A stretch of DNA of 64,000 bases from Bacteroidales bacterium UBA2712. GTDB taxonomy: Bacteria > Bacteroidota > Bacteroidia > Bacteroidales > Paludibacteraceae. The notes beneath the pieces are model-generated. The model ran no database searches. It was not told the DNA's origin and saw nothing but the letters and a program-made list of their open reading frames with translations. This document shows, piece after piece, positions 15,354 to 23,971 of the stretch. The stretch lies in NCBI GenBank assembly GCA_002354055.1, contig DEKW01000012.1, forward strand, positions 124,001 to 188,000. Direction: 5' to 3'. Both the position numbers and the translations under genes were made by a program. Positions within the stretch are counted from its first letter, which is position 1, and each line of letters starts with the position of its first letter.

Positions 15354-16415
15354 CTACATCTTGCGCAACCATTCGCAGAAGAACGGATCTTCTATCTCAT
15401 AATGGTCGGTATAGATCACGTATCCCATTTGCTGTAGCCGTTTGAGGGAGCTATAAAGCGTGCTGGTGCGATATTCGCCTGTTTGGAACGAGTTTCCCTT
15501 CGCTAAACGCAGAAGTAACCATTTGCTGGTTCGCTTAAAATTCATCCATATCCGCTCATAATCCAGATTATGGGTGAGGACAATCTGCTGCACGGCTGCC
15601 TCATATACATTTTCCTCCTCGGGTTGCAGTACTCCTATTTGCCACATATGGAAAGCTAATTGTTGCGAATAATAGGGATGACAATCCGTGTAATCCAATA
15701 CTTGGCGGGATAGTTCGGCTGCTTTGTTCTTAAAAACAGGTTCAAAACGCGTCCGGAGGTATTCGTCAAATTCAGCCCTCGGCAATTTTTGCAGTCGCAT
15801 CAATTCGCCAAAATGATAGAAGGGGGATTTGACGTTCTCAAAAATATCGGTCATCATACTCTCTTGACTTCCCAAGAGGATATAATTGATATGTCGCTGC
15901 TGTTGCATGATAGCCCTTAGTTGTTTGTCTAAGGCAGGGGCAATCTCCAAAATCTCTTGGAATTCATCCAAAATAACGACCAGCCTGTCCTGCTCAGTAT
16001 GCATATTCTCAATCAATGCTAATACATCTTCCAATAAAACCCGCTGGTCTTGAGTAGGTTGGAACCCGATCTCGATTGCGCCTGTGAGCTGATTCGTGCT
16101 GATAGTCGGAATAACGCGGAACCGGAGTATCCATTGGCGGAGTTTCTCCATCGGATGGATGCGGTACACCTCGCGAAGCAGTTTAGCCGCAAAATCGGCA
16201 ACGGAAGTGACTTCCTGCAAATTGAGATTTATGTACTGCCGTTCCGCTTGTTTGACCGCTTTTAATACCACGCTGCTTTTCCCGAAGCGGCGAGGACTGA
16301 TTAATACGAGGTGGTTTCTACTCTCTATAAACTGGCGGATGTACGCTACCTCTTTCACGCGGTCTGTAAAGAATTCATTCTCTACTATGGACCCAAATTT
16401 AAACGGATTTTCCAT
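15354..16415 (-). CDS. P-loop ATPase (archaeal ATPase/AAA type)
   Basis: A 353-aa ATPase resembling the archaeal-type ATPase family (pfam01637), common as scattered single genes in Bacteroidales. It starts MENPFKFGSIVENEFFTDRVKE, then Walker A SPRRFGKSS, Walker B VVILDEFQEI, sensor-like NYILLGSQES and a C-terminal winged-helix-like part (KLAKGNSFQTGEYRTSTLYSSLKRLQQMGYV pattern). It probably acts on nucleic acids or as a switch, but the role is unknown. The 16475 start used by an open-frame reading would begin inside the -7 box, so the ATG at 16415 is preferred. The leader has two identical 15-bp repeats. Confidence 0.85.
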   Translation of the reverse strand: MENPFKFGSIVENEFFTDRVKEVAYIRQFIESRNHLVLISPRRFGKSSVVLKAVKQAERQYINLNLQEVTSVADFAAKLLREVYRIHPMEKLRQWILRFRVIPTISTNQLTGAIEIGFQPTQDQRVLLEDVLALIENMHTEQDRLVVILDEFQEILEIAPALDKQLRAIMQQQRHINYILLGSQESMMTDIFENVKSPFYHFGELMRLQKLPRAEFDEYLRTRFEPVFKNKAAELSRQVLDYTDCHPYYSQQLAFHMWQIGVLQPEEENVYEAAVQQIVLTHNLDYERIWMNFKRTSKWLLLRLAKGNSFQTGEYRTSTLYSSLKRLQQMGYVIYTDHYEIEDPFFCEWLRKM

Positions 16416-16426
16416 ATAATGCACTA

Positions 16427-16456
16427 TTACGAAAAAAGTCGTTACGAAAAAAGTCG
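16427..16456. repeat. Two exact 15-bp repeats in the ATPase leader
   Basis: Two perfect tandem copies of TTACGAAAAAAGTCG between the promoter and the ATPase start codon, inside the predicted 5' UTR. Confidence 0.85.
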
Positions 16457-16472
16457 TAATCGAAATTCGCTG

Positions 16473-16503
16473 CAAAGGTACAACAAAAAATCGACATACG
16501 CAA
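16473..16503 (-). promoter_or_regulatory. ATPase promoter, fused to the upstream terminator
   Basis: Minus strand: TTGCGTATGTCG, about 19 nt, TACCTTTG. The -33 box lies in the 3' arm of the hairpin that terminates the giant gene (16486-16520). Confidence 0.85.
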
Positions 16504-16520
16504 GAGGTATGCCGATTTTT
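16486..16520 (-). terminator. Terminator of the giant gene overlapping the next promoter
   Basis: Minus strand: AAATCGGCATAC, loop CTCTTGC, GTATGTCGATTTTTT. The core is the same as in the hairpin at 61029-61059, including the loop. The U-tract is the spacer of the downstream promoter. Confidence 0.8.
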
Positions 16521-16549
16521 TTGTGTTAATTTGTTAATTCCTTAACTCA

Positions 16550-19500
16550 TTATTGCACGCGTGCACCGCGGGCATCGTACATCTTACCGTCCTTGACGAT
16601 GTAGAGAATGCCGTCGATCATCACTTTTCGTACTCCCGTAACCGGTAACCCCTCACCCGTAACCGTTTCCACTCCGGTAGGAGTCTGAGCAATCGGCGAG
16701 ATCTCCAGGACGAAGCGTCCGGTGTAGTCGCCTGCGGTGAGGTTGACGGTGTAGCTCAGCGCGCTGAGGGATGTCCGTACGCCGGTCTCGTTATCCACGA
16801 GCGTGACGCCGATACCCTCCGTACCCTCCGGGATAGCGAAGGTGTAATCGCCTGTGTTCTTGATCGTCACGCCTACCGGCACTACCGTCGTCTGAGTTGT
16901 CGAGAGCGGGAGACTGTTTCCGCCCAGACTCGTGTTGCCGGCGATGGTGAAGATATTCGCCTTGCGCGAGTTGAACTGCTTGGTCATGTCTTCGCCGAAC
17001 TCAAAACCGGTGGTGACGTTCTCGTCGTCCGAGAGGCGAACAAAAGTACGGTCGATCATCTGCTCGTCTTGTTGTACCTCGAGGCAGAACTCATATTCGC
17101 CGCGGTACTCGGTATTGCGTTGCGGCGCTGCAGCCGGCGAGACGCTGGTTGTCCAGGTCACATTGCCGTAATACTGAACGGTATAAGCATGCATCGCGTG
17201 GTACATGAAGCCGGTTCCCGAAGTAGCGGTCAGGGTGTTGTCATCCGGGTTCCAGGTATAGAGGAATTTCGGACAGCTATCATTGGCCAACCAAGAGGTA
17301 GTAGCCAGACTTGGGTTATCCGCGTTGACGTAGGTCGGTACGCTCATGATATTCCAGTGACTATCAAAGATTGTACGGTTGTACGATGTACTCGGGTAAG
17401 GAGTGTCCGGCAGACCTTCCGTCTCAGCCCTGTTGATGGTACATTTATGTGCCGGCAGGGTCTGCGTGATGCTTGTGTTGGTAATATTCGGCATGGTGCC
17501 GTACGACGGGAAGAACAACTCAATCTGGCTGGAACGACTATTCGGTCCCCATACATCCGAATTTTCGCCCAAGAGCTCGGTTTCCAAGGTTAGGATATAT
17601 CCCTCGTTCGGTTCCAGATAAACCTCTCCGTTTCGATTCCAGATGAACTCCCAGAAGCCGCTGGACTCTGCCCAGTAACCTTGCTGCGCACGCAGGTCTC
17701 CGCGGTAGCGCTGGATGATCCAGTGTTGTCCGTAGGTGCCGAAACCGAATACCTCGCTCAATTTGACGCGGAACGGGAAGGATACGTAGTACAGCGACCG
17801 CTCGTAAATCGATGCCGGTGAAGCCAACGGGTTGTGCGAACCTGTCTTCTCTTTGTTATTCAGCGTCCACTTGTTGAATCGCATAACGGCGTAAGCGGTT
17901 TCGATATCGGTGATAGAACCGTCTTCTGTGAAGGTCAGTTGGTCGATGTCGCCCTGGTGCTCACGGATAAACATCACGTCAGCATGGATAGGCGTGGGGT
18001 CATTGATGTTTCCTGTCGGTACCATCGCGGCTACCAGACGGTTCGTCTTGAAATCGTAGAGCAGACGGATGTTATACCAATTCTTTCCGCTTCCATCAAT
18101 CAGGTCTTCCGTAGTGCTTGATGTTCCCTTGAAATATTGGGTAATTTTATTGCTCTCACCCCAGTTGGAGAGAAGCTTGATGGCTGCATTCGGTTGCGCT
18201 TGGATATTTGCCTCGTAGATCCAGTTCTCGTTATCCGAGAAGAAAACTTTGTGATCATCCAGTGCTGATTCGTCCGCTTTCCGAATCTTATTATCCTCAC
18301 TCAGCATGTAGAGGAAGTTATTCGAGCCTGGTCCTTGTGCACCATCCACGTATGCGCGACTTACTTTATTTGTAGATTGATTCCACATGAAGCGGACGTT
18401 TGCGTTGCGCAGAATATTTCCCTTCACATCAATGTAATTGTTTATATTTGTCCACGCCGGGTCACTATTATTTTCGCGAACCAAAGTATCAGATATTGCA
18501 GAACTATAATCATTGGCTATACAGAACTGAATATTCCTCTTATCATCGTTTTGAACCCAGTGCGCGTAATAGTGACTATAACCACCATGAGTAATTGAAT
18601 ACTCCGAGTAGGTTATTAAATGATCTGGCGAACGGAAGTTATTCCATTTCGTCTCACCGGCGCAGTCGGTACGGATGTAATAATTTCCGGTGTAGGGTTC
18701 TGCTTTTACCAAAGAGATAGATGCGCCTCCAGCCGGTTGCGTAACAATAAAGTTATATACACCCGAGGCTGTTATTGACGTAGGAAAGGTAATCGTTCCG
18801 CTTGGTACATCTTCCCATGTAATTTTACCATACGATCCTGCCGATTCGCTGATAGCACTAATGCGTTGGAACTTCATAGATGGCGATGACCCATGCGAGA
18901 TAAAGAACGAAACGGTGTCTTCTTTTGCTTCTGTCTCGCTGGTATTCTTACCGATAATATCAGACGGGTGATACCAACCGGCGCCATGCGCTCCATTCGA
19001 CCAAGTAGCATTATCGGAATACACAATGCGATAATCTCCTACAGTAGCCGGGAAATCCACATTGAGATAATAGTCGTAATTCTCAGGTGAACCTCCATCG
19101 CCACGGAAAGTAAGCGTAAAGGTATATATTCCGCTACCGTCAGAGATCAGTCGCATTTTGCTCGCTTTACTTGCATCAGCATTGCTTGTAATCTTCTTGT
19201 CTCCATGATCTGTCTGCTTGAAAGTATGCGATCCTTCCAGGTATTTGCCATCATTGCGATAGATGATGAACCAAGATTCGCCGGAGAAGTTCACTTCTAC
19301 CTCTTGCTTCAGAGGCATTTTGACATCTTCGCTAAATGGAATCAAGAATTCTCTTGATGCGCCTGTAGCATTATTAGCACTAGGAGTGTCATAAATTCTC
19401 AGCGTGTAACCGCTATTTGCCGGATAGTTCATCCAGTAACCTTCGCAATAATAGTTGGCAGTACCGCCATTTTTGCTAACAGCCGGTTGGTCGCTTAACG

Positions 19501-22500
19501 GAACGAACAACGGCATTGTGGTTGACTGATAATCTGAGCGTCTGGCGACTTTGTTGTTCTCATAGAAATACCAACAATTATCTTGCTGTTTCTCTGTAAA
19601 TGCCACATTGGTATAACTGGCAGGAATGGATGCTCCTTCTGCATCGAAGTAATAAATTTTCGAACCTTCGGTTACCGGTAACATTTGTCCCTTATGAGCG
19701 CTATTATGACTTCCACTATAATAACCCGGATCCGTTCCTGTACCTTTACTGCTATCCCAATAATTACCATCTTTGTAGAAGTAAACATATACATTCTCCC
19801 AATTCAGCGTGTTGTAGAAGTATATCATTCGCTTCTGGGTATAAACAGCGGTCAGTTTTCCATCATAGATGGCTTTGAAGTTGATGGTGGCGTCTGCTTT
19901 CTCACCATCTGTAGCACCTTCAATGGTAATACCATCTCCTTCTTCCCATCTCGAGAAGGAGTAACCGACAATTTCCGGAGCGGTTATCTCTGTCCACTGT
20001 AAAGGCTTTCCGGTGACGGTCGTAGATGGAGCAATGACTTCACTTCCGCACTTATACTGCACGGTTACAGTGTGGTCGCCGGCTACTTGGAACGGTGCGG
20101 TGAATGTATGAATCTCCTCTCCGCCACAACCTGTACCTTTGCGTAAGGTGGCTTCTACTTTGTATGAACCGCTTGCCGAATGGGCGGGGAAGGAAACTGT
20201 AGCTCCGGAAGCCTCAGGAGTGAAGGTCGGTTGCGGATCCAACGGGTTGTCATTGCTATACAGTACGCGCCAGCAGATAGTTGTCGGTCCTACAGGTGTC
20301 GGCTCTATAGTCGCTGTCACACTGACAGTTGCGCTTGGCGCAACAATATTTCCCGGCGAGAACGTAATTCCCGTAATCTGGGCCTCTTTGTAGTACGCGT
20401 AGAGGGTGATACCGCCATCAAGAATCCATTTACTATCGCTGATGGTATCACCTGCGTTGGCTACCCATTCACCGGAAGGATTGATGAACTGTCTTCCTTC
20501 GCCGTTCGCTGCGCTATAGAATCCCATGAAGCCATATCCTTGCGCCGCTGTCGGCATCGTTGCGCTCGGCAAAGTAGCATTGAAGGTAGCCGTTGCGGAT
20601 GCGTCACCTCCGCTACCATAACCTTCCCCTGTCAGCGTGAGGGTGATCGGGTAGGTCTTCGGCACGAACTTCGCGTAAACCGTCTTGCCGGTAGTAATGC
20701 CGCTGATGACCATAGTGGTGTTTCCTTCGCCGCTAAACGATACATTCGTACCGGCGATGTAAGGAGTCGTACATGTGGCATTGCTATACCAACCGCCGAA
20801 AGTATAGCCGGTATTCGGTGTCGCAGAGAAAGTAACACTTGCATTATTGGCAACGAACTTACCTCCCTTAACATCATTACTGCTATCATCCTCCGCTGTA
20901 AACGAACCACCGGCGTTATCAGCCTGACCTTCCGTCTTCTGTCCGGAAGTAATGAACCATGAAGTGGGATAAACCACTGCGATCTTCTTGTCTGTTAAGT
21001 TCCAATTAAGCGTGTAAGAACCAGCTGCAGCGGAGTGGATAAATACACTCTTCGGGTCAGCCGTCGTAGCAATCGTGTACTCATTTTCGGCACCGCTGTG
21101 AGCATAATCTATATCTTGATTTGCCGAAACGCCGTAGAAAGTACTTGTCTCTCGATCGTAGGTCTTAATTTCGTATGTGGTGTTCGCGTCAAGAGTAATG
21201 GTGTTATACCCTACATCTTTAGAACTTACAACAGTGTATCCGTCAAAAAGGTGCGTGTCATAAGCGCTCCATCCGCCAAAAGCATCGCTTCCGAGAACCG
21301 ACCACCGCGGGCTGAAGTTAGCTCTTAAACGTGCGTTATTGCCTAATTTGTTGCTCTTAATTTTGATGGTAGTCGAAGCAGTACTTGGACTATTGATAGT
21401 CAACGAATCCGAGAATTGATCCCAACCGGTAAAGTAATAGCCGGTTTGCGGAGTCGCCGTCAAAGTATTCGATGCTGTTGCTACATGTGCGGTGGTCGAG
21501 GTAACTATACTTCCGCCTTCGTACACATCACCATTGCCATTGTTATACATCTTAACGGTGTAGTTCTTCTCTCCAAACACAGCATATACATGCATGTCAG
21601 ATGTAATAGGGTTTACATCATACATTGAAACTATGTTATTGGTATATCTGGTCAGTTCGTCACCTGCAGCATTATTGAAAAATCCCCACCAGTTATAACC
21701 CGGTTTACAGATGGTTGCTTCCTCTGCGCCATTTGCAGCCCAGAAATAAACTCTTGTTCCCGCCGCAACATATTTACCGCTTGTGACTTGATTCGCCGGA
21801 ACAGTTGGATCGGTGTGAAAAATTTTCAGTGCATTCTTATTTCCCTGTACCGTACCTACTTCTAATTCTACCTTATACGAAGTGGGATACGTTATCGTTA
21901 CTTTTTTATTGGTGATATCCCATGTGAAACGGTATGTGCCGGCGCCGGCTGACGTCATTGTTTGGTCGGGACTGCCACCGACCGTATTAGTCATAGCTCG
22001 AGCAGTAGCTTGGTTGGTATAGGTTATAATCGTCACGGCTCCGGTAACACCGTACCAAGTAGATCCGTTCTTGAACTTAAATGAATAGTCAGTATTAGCG
22101 TCAAGAGTTACTTCGGTATAAACAGAAGTGCTGCTGGTCGCGGTCATAGAATAGTCGCTTTCCCAACCATCCATTGAACCTTTCAATTTCCAATCGCATG
22201 TATAATTGGCAGTAAGAGTGTAGTCTCCAGATCCCTTCGAATTAATATTAATGGGATTAGTTGATGTGCTGGCCGAATTATTCTTTACACCCGACCCGAC
22301 AGTCCATCCGCTAAAGGTGAAGCCGGAGATAGTAGGAGCGGTTACATTACGTGCAGTGGTAACTCCGACTGCACTTTCTGTAGTAGCAGTTTTTATAGTT
22401 CCTGTGCCACATTTGTATGAAACCGTTACGTCGTGTGTTTCTTCCGCAACGAAATTGGCAGTCACAGTGGCGTCGTTAGAGTAGTCATTAAAAGTGACTG

Positions 22501-23326
22501 TCGTTGTTGCGCTGGAGGCGTCCGCAATCGTGATAGAAGAACCACCACTTGTCTTTGTCCATCCATTAAAAGCATAGCCAGCAGTAGGAGTGGCTGTAAT
22601 GGTGTAGGCTGTGCCCTTTGTAATACCACTAACGCTTCCAGAAACAGTATTACCATCTGCTGCACCTGCTACTGTTAAGTTCTTGGATGGTATAGTGAAG
22701 GTAATAGAATAATATCCATTAGTTGTGTTTCTATTATACCACCAAGAAGTTCCACAGCCTTTGTAAGATACATCGTCATAATAATCCGACGATTCTGCTC
22801 CTTTTAACTCTGCATAAATTCTTATTGTGTAGTCGCCAGGTCCTGTTGTCTTTGCTAAAAAGTCCAATGAGGAAGTAACAGTATATGTGTTATTACTCCC
22901 ACTCCATGTTCCCATAGATGTTTGATCTCGGCTTCCCTCATCTATTTTTGTATCACCTTTGTATAGTATCCAATATACGTAGCCTCCACATACATTAGCA
23001 CGATGGTCATCACTACGCCAAAATTTCACTACACTTTTTGTCATTGTTAAACCCGTAGTAATCGTTCCCAAACTACCACCACTGCCTATTGCATTATAAT
23101 TTAATGTGGTTGTGGCGCTCGAACCGTTTTTCGACCAAGTGAGTTCAACTCCACCGTCCTTCCAGAACCCCATATATGTTCCTTGATAGGCACCCCACAT
23201 CTGTCCAAAACCGAGGGTGAGGAAGGCAAAAATTAAAATTGGGATCCCGTAATTAGTCCGTTTTGAGTCCGTTTTGACTCCGTCTTGGGTCCGTTTCTCT
23301 GTTGTTTTAGAAAATATATTTTTCAT
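16550..23326 (-). CDS. Giant secreted repeat protein, 2258 aa
   Basis: A very large secreted protein with an N-terminal membrane segment/signal (YGIPILIFAFLTLGFGQMWG, residues about 27-46). The first 26 residues are partly encoded by an 11-bp array (EKRTQDGVKTDSKRTNYG). The body alternates InlB/'bacterial repeat' type modules with the AGYAFNGWT, GFTFSGWT, GYYFTGWD and GYTFGGWYSN signatures (about residues 215-380, 600-680, 800-880) with beta-sandwich modules of carbohydrate-binding/SusE-like look (WKLKGSMDGWE, WSVLGSDAFGGWS). A long C-terminal part has no family I recognise. The last ~25 residues (RKVMIDGILYIVKDGKMYDA, then RGARVQ) match the tails of two other proteins here and are a likely T9SS-type sorting signal. 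It follows the 122-aa gene by 75 bp and has no clear promoter of its own. Confidence 0.85.
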   Translation of the reverse strand: MKNIFSKTTEKRTQDGVKTDSKRTNYGIPILIFAFLTLGFGQMWGAYQGTYMGFWKDGGVELTWSKNGSSATTTLNYNAIGSGGSLGTITTGLTMTKSVVKFWRSDDHRANVCGGYVYWILYKGDTKIDEGSRDQTSMGTWSGSNNTYTVTSSLDFLAKTTGPGDYTIRIYAELKGAESSDYYDDVSYKGCGTSWWYNRNTTNGYYSITFTIPSKNLTVAGAADGNTVSGSVSGITKGTAYTITATPTAGYAFNGWTKTSGGSSITIADASSATTTVTFNDYSNDATVTANFVAEETHDVTVSYKCGTGTIKTATTESAVGVTTARNVTAPTISGFTFSGWTVGSGVKNNSASTSTNPININSKGSGDYTLTANYTCDWKLKGSMDGWESDYSMTATSSTSVYTEVTLDANTDYSFKFKNGSTWYGVTGAVTIITYTNQATARAMTNTVGGSPDQTMTSAGAGTYRFTWDITNKKVTITYPTSYKVELEVGTVQGNKNALKIFHTDPTVPANQVTSGKYVAAGTRVYFWAANGAEEATICKPGYNWWGFFNNAAGDELTRYTNNIVSMYDVNPITSDMHVYAVFGEKNYTVKMYNNGNGDVYEGGSIVTSTTAHVATASNTLTATPQTGYYFTGWDQFSDSLTINSPSTASTTIKIKSNKLGNNARLRANFSPRWSVLGSDAFGGWSAYDTHLFDGYTVVSSKDVGYNTITLDANTTYEIKTYDRETSTFYGVSANQDIDYAHSGAENEYTIATTADPKSVFIHSAAAGSYTLNWNLTDKKIAVVYPTSWFITSGQKTEGQADNAGGSFTAEDDSSNDVKGGKFVANNASVTFSATPNTGYTFGGWYSNATCTTPYIAGTNVSFSGEGNTTMVISGITTGKTVYAKFVPKTYPITLTLTGEGYGSGGDASATATFNATLPSATMPTAAQGYGFMGFYSAANGEGRQFINPSGEWVANAGDTISDSKWILDGGITLYAYYKEAQITGITFSPGNIVAPSATVSVTATIEPTPVGPTTICWRVLYSNDNPLDPQPTFTPEASGATVSFPAHSASGSYKVEATLRKGTGCGGEEIHTFTAPFQVAGDHTVTVQYKCGSEVIAPSTTVTGKPLQWTEITAPEIVGYSFSRWEEGDGITIEGATDGEKADATINFKAIYDGKLTAVYTQKRMIYFYNTLNWENVYVYFYKDGNYWDSSKGTGTDPGYYSGSHNSAHKGQMLPVTEGSKIYYFDAEGASIPASYTNVAFTEKQQDNCWYFYENNKVARRSDYQSTTMPLFVPLSDQPAVSKNGGTANYYCEGYWMNYPANSGYTLRIYDTPSANNATGASREFLIPFSEDVKMPLKQEVEVNFSGESWFIIYRNDGKYLEGSHTFKQTDHGDKKITSNADASKASKMRLISDGSGIYTFTLTFRGDGGSPENYDYYLNVDFPATVGDYRIVYSDNATWSNGAHGAGWYHPSDIIGKNTSETEAKEDTVSFFISHGSSPSMKFQRISAISESAGSYGKITWEDVPSGTITFPTSITASGVYNFIVTQPAGGASISLVKAEPYTGNYYIRTDCAGETKWNNFRSPDHLITYSEYSITHGGYSHYYAHWVQNDDKRNIQFCIANDYSSAISDTLVRENNSDPAWTNINNYIDVKGNILRNANVRFMWNQSTNKVSRAYVDGAQGPGSNNFLYMLSEDNKIRKADESALDDHKVFFSDNENWIYEANIQAQPNAAIKLLSNWGESNKITQYFKGTSSTTEDLIDGSGKNWYNIRLLYDFKTNRLVAAMVPTGNINDPTPIHADVMFIREHQGDIDQLTFTEDGSITDIETAYAVMRFNKWTLNNKEKTGSHNPLASPASIYERSLYYVSFPFRVKLSEVFGFGTYGQHWIIQRYRGDLRAQQGYWAESSGFWEFIWNRNGEVYLEPNEGYILTLETELLGENSDVWGPNSRSSQIELFFPSYGTMPNITNTSITQTLPAHKCTINRAETEGLPDTPYPSTSYNRTIFDSHWNIMSVPTYVNADNPSLATTSWLANDSCPKFLYTWNPDDNTLTATSGTGFMYHAMHAYTVQYYGNVTWTTSVSPAAAPQRNTEYRGEYEFCLEVQQDEQMIDRTFVRLSDDENVTTGFEFGEDMTKQFNSRKANIFTIAGNTSLGGNSLPLSTTQTTVVPVGVTIKNTGDYTFAIPEGTEGIGVTLVDNETGVRTSLSALSYTVNLTAGDYTGRFVLEISPIAQTPTGVETVTGEGLPVTGVRKVMIDGILYIVKDGKMYDARGARVQ
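23246..23300. repeat. 11-bp array across the start of the giant gene
   Basis: Four copies of an 11-bp word (ACGGACTCAAA on the minus strand) are translated in frame as EKRTQDGVKTDSKRTNYG just ahead of the signal segment. Confidence 0.8.
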
Positions 23327-23401
23327 AATTGGTATTTTTTCTATGGTTTTGAAATGTTCTATATTGGGTCTTTCTCGGGAGATGGTCCCGTGATGGTCCT
23401 G

Positions 23402-23770
23402 TTATAATGTCGTATTTTTCCTCTTCCTGAGGGCTACTACTCCCGCGAATGCGATGGCGAAAATCGCCAGCACCCATGGCTCGCCGATGGGCGAAGGACC
23501 TTGGTTGGTCTCGCTACCGCCGATAAAGGTCTTCACTTTTCCCGGTCTTCCGGGAGCTTGATTGGCGTTCGCTTCACTCTGCTCAGAGGGCGCGGACGCA
23601 TCGAACGGAGCGTAAACCGTCCCGTTATAACCTGTGGTAGGCATCACTTGCGCGCTCTGCATCGGCTGAGGCTCAAGTTGCGCTGACGGAAACAATGGTT
23701 CCGCCTGGGTATAGGCAAAGCCTATCGACAAAAAAATAAACGTAATGATATGTGAAATTTTGTTTTTCAT
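23402..23770 (-). CDS. Small secreted protein with C-terminal membrane anchor
   Basis: A 122-aa protein: signal peptide (MKNKISHIITFIFLSIGFAY then TQA), a Pro/Gln/Ser-rich linker, and a tripartite C-terminus. The C-terminus has a small motif SPIGEP, a hydrophobic helix WVLAIFAIAFAGVVALR and a basic end KRKN. This resembles PEP-CTERM/sortase-like anchoring tails in layout, but no matching protease is in the window. It lies directly upstream of the giant gene and probably shares its transcript. The frame is open upstream to 23878 but passes through the promoter, so 23770 is the start. Confidence 0.75.
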   Translation of the reverse strand: MKNKISHIITFIFLSIGFAYTQAEPLFPSAQLEPQPMQSAQVMPTTGYNGTVYAPFDASAPSEQSEANANQAPGRPGKVKTFIGGSETNQGPSPIGEPWVLAIFAIAFAGVVALRKRKNTTL

Positions 23771-23793
23771 GATCGTTAATGCATAATTTGGCA

Positions 23794-23825
23794 CAAAATT
23801 ACACTTTTTTCTTCGAACGTGCAAA
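23794..23825 (-). promoter_or_regulatory. Promoter of the small-anchor/giant unit
   Basis: Minus strand: TTTGCACG, then TAATTTTG, 24 bases before the ATG at 23770. Confidence 0.85.
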
Positions 23826-23877
23826 TTTTTACACAAAAAATACACATTTTTTATACATTTTTGTTGAAATAGACTCA

Positions 23878-23913
23878 AAAAAGAGAGATTTCCACGCGGA
23901 AATCTCTCTTTTT
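23878..23913 (-). terminator. Strong terminator of glgP
   Basis: A perfect 14-16 bp stem (AAAGAGAGATTTCC and complement, ACGC loop) flanked by A and T runs. It lies 55 bp beyond the glgP stop and is symmetric enough to work in both directions. Confidence 0.92.
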
Positions 23914-23922
23914 GGGGGGAAG

Positions 23923-23971
23923 TACTAGGGCCCCAGAACCCTAGGGATCCTAGTGTCCTAGGTGATCCTAC
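23923..23971. repeat. CTAG-rich word array after glgP
   Basis: About five degenerate ~10-bp words around CCTAG (for example CCCTAGGGAT, CCTAGTGT, CCTAGGTGAT) between the terminator and the glgP stop codon. Confidence 0.75.
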
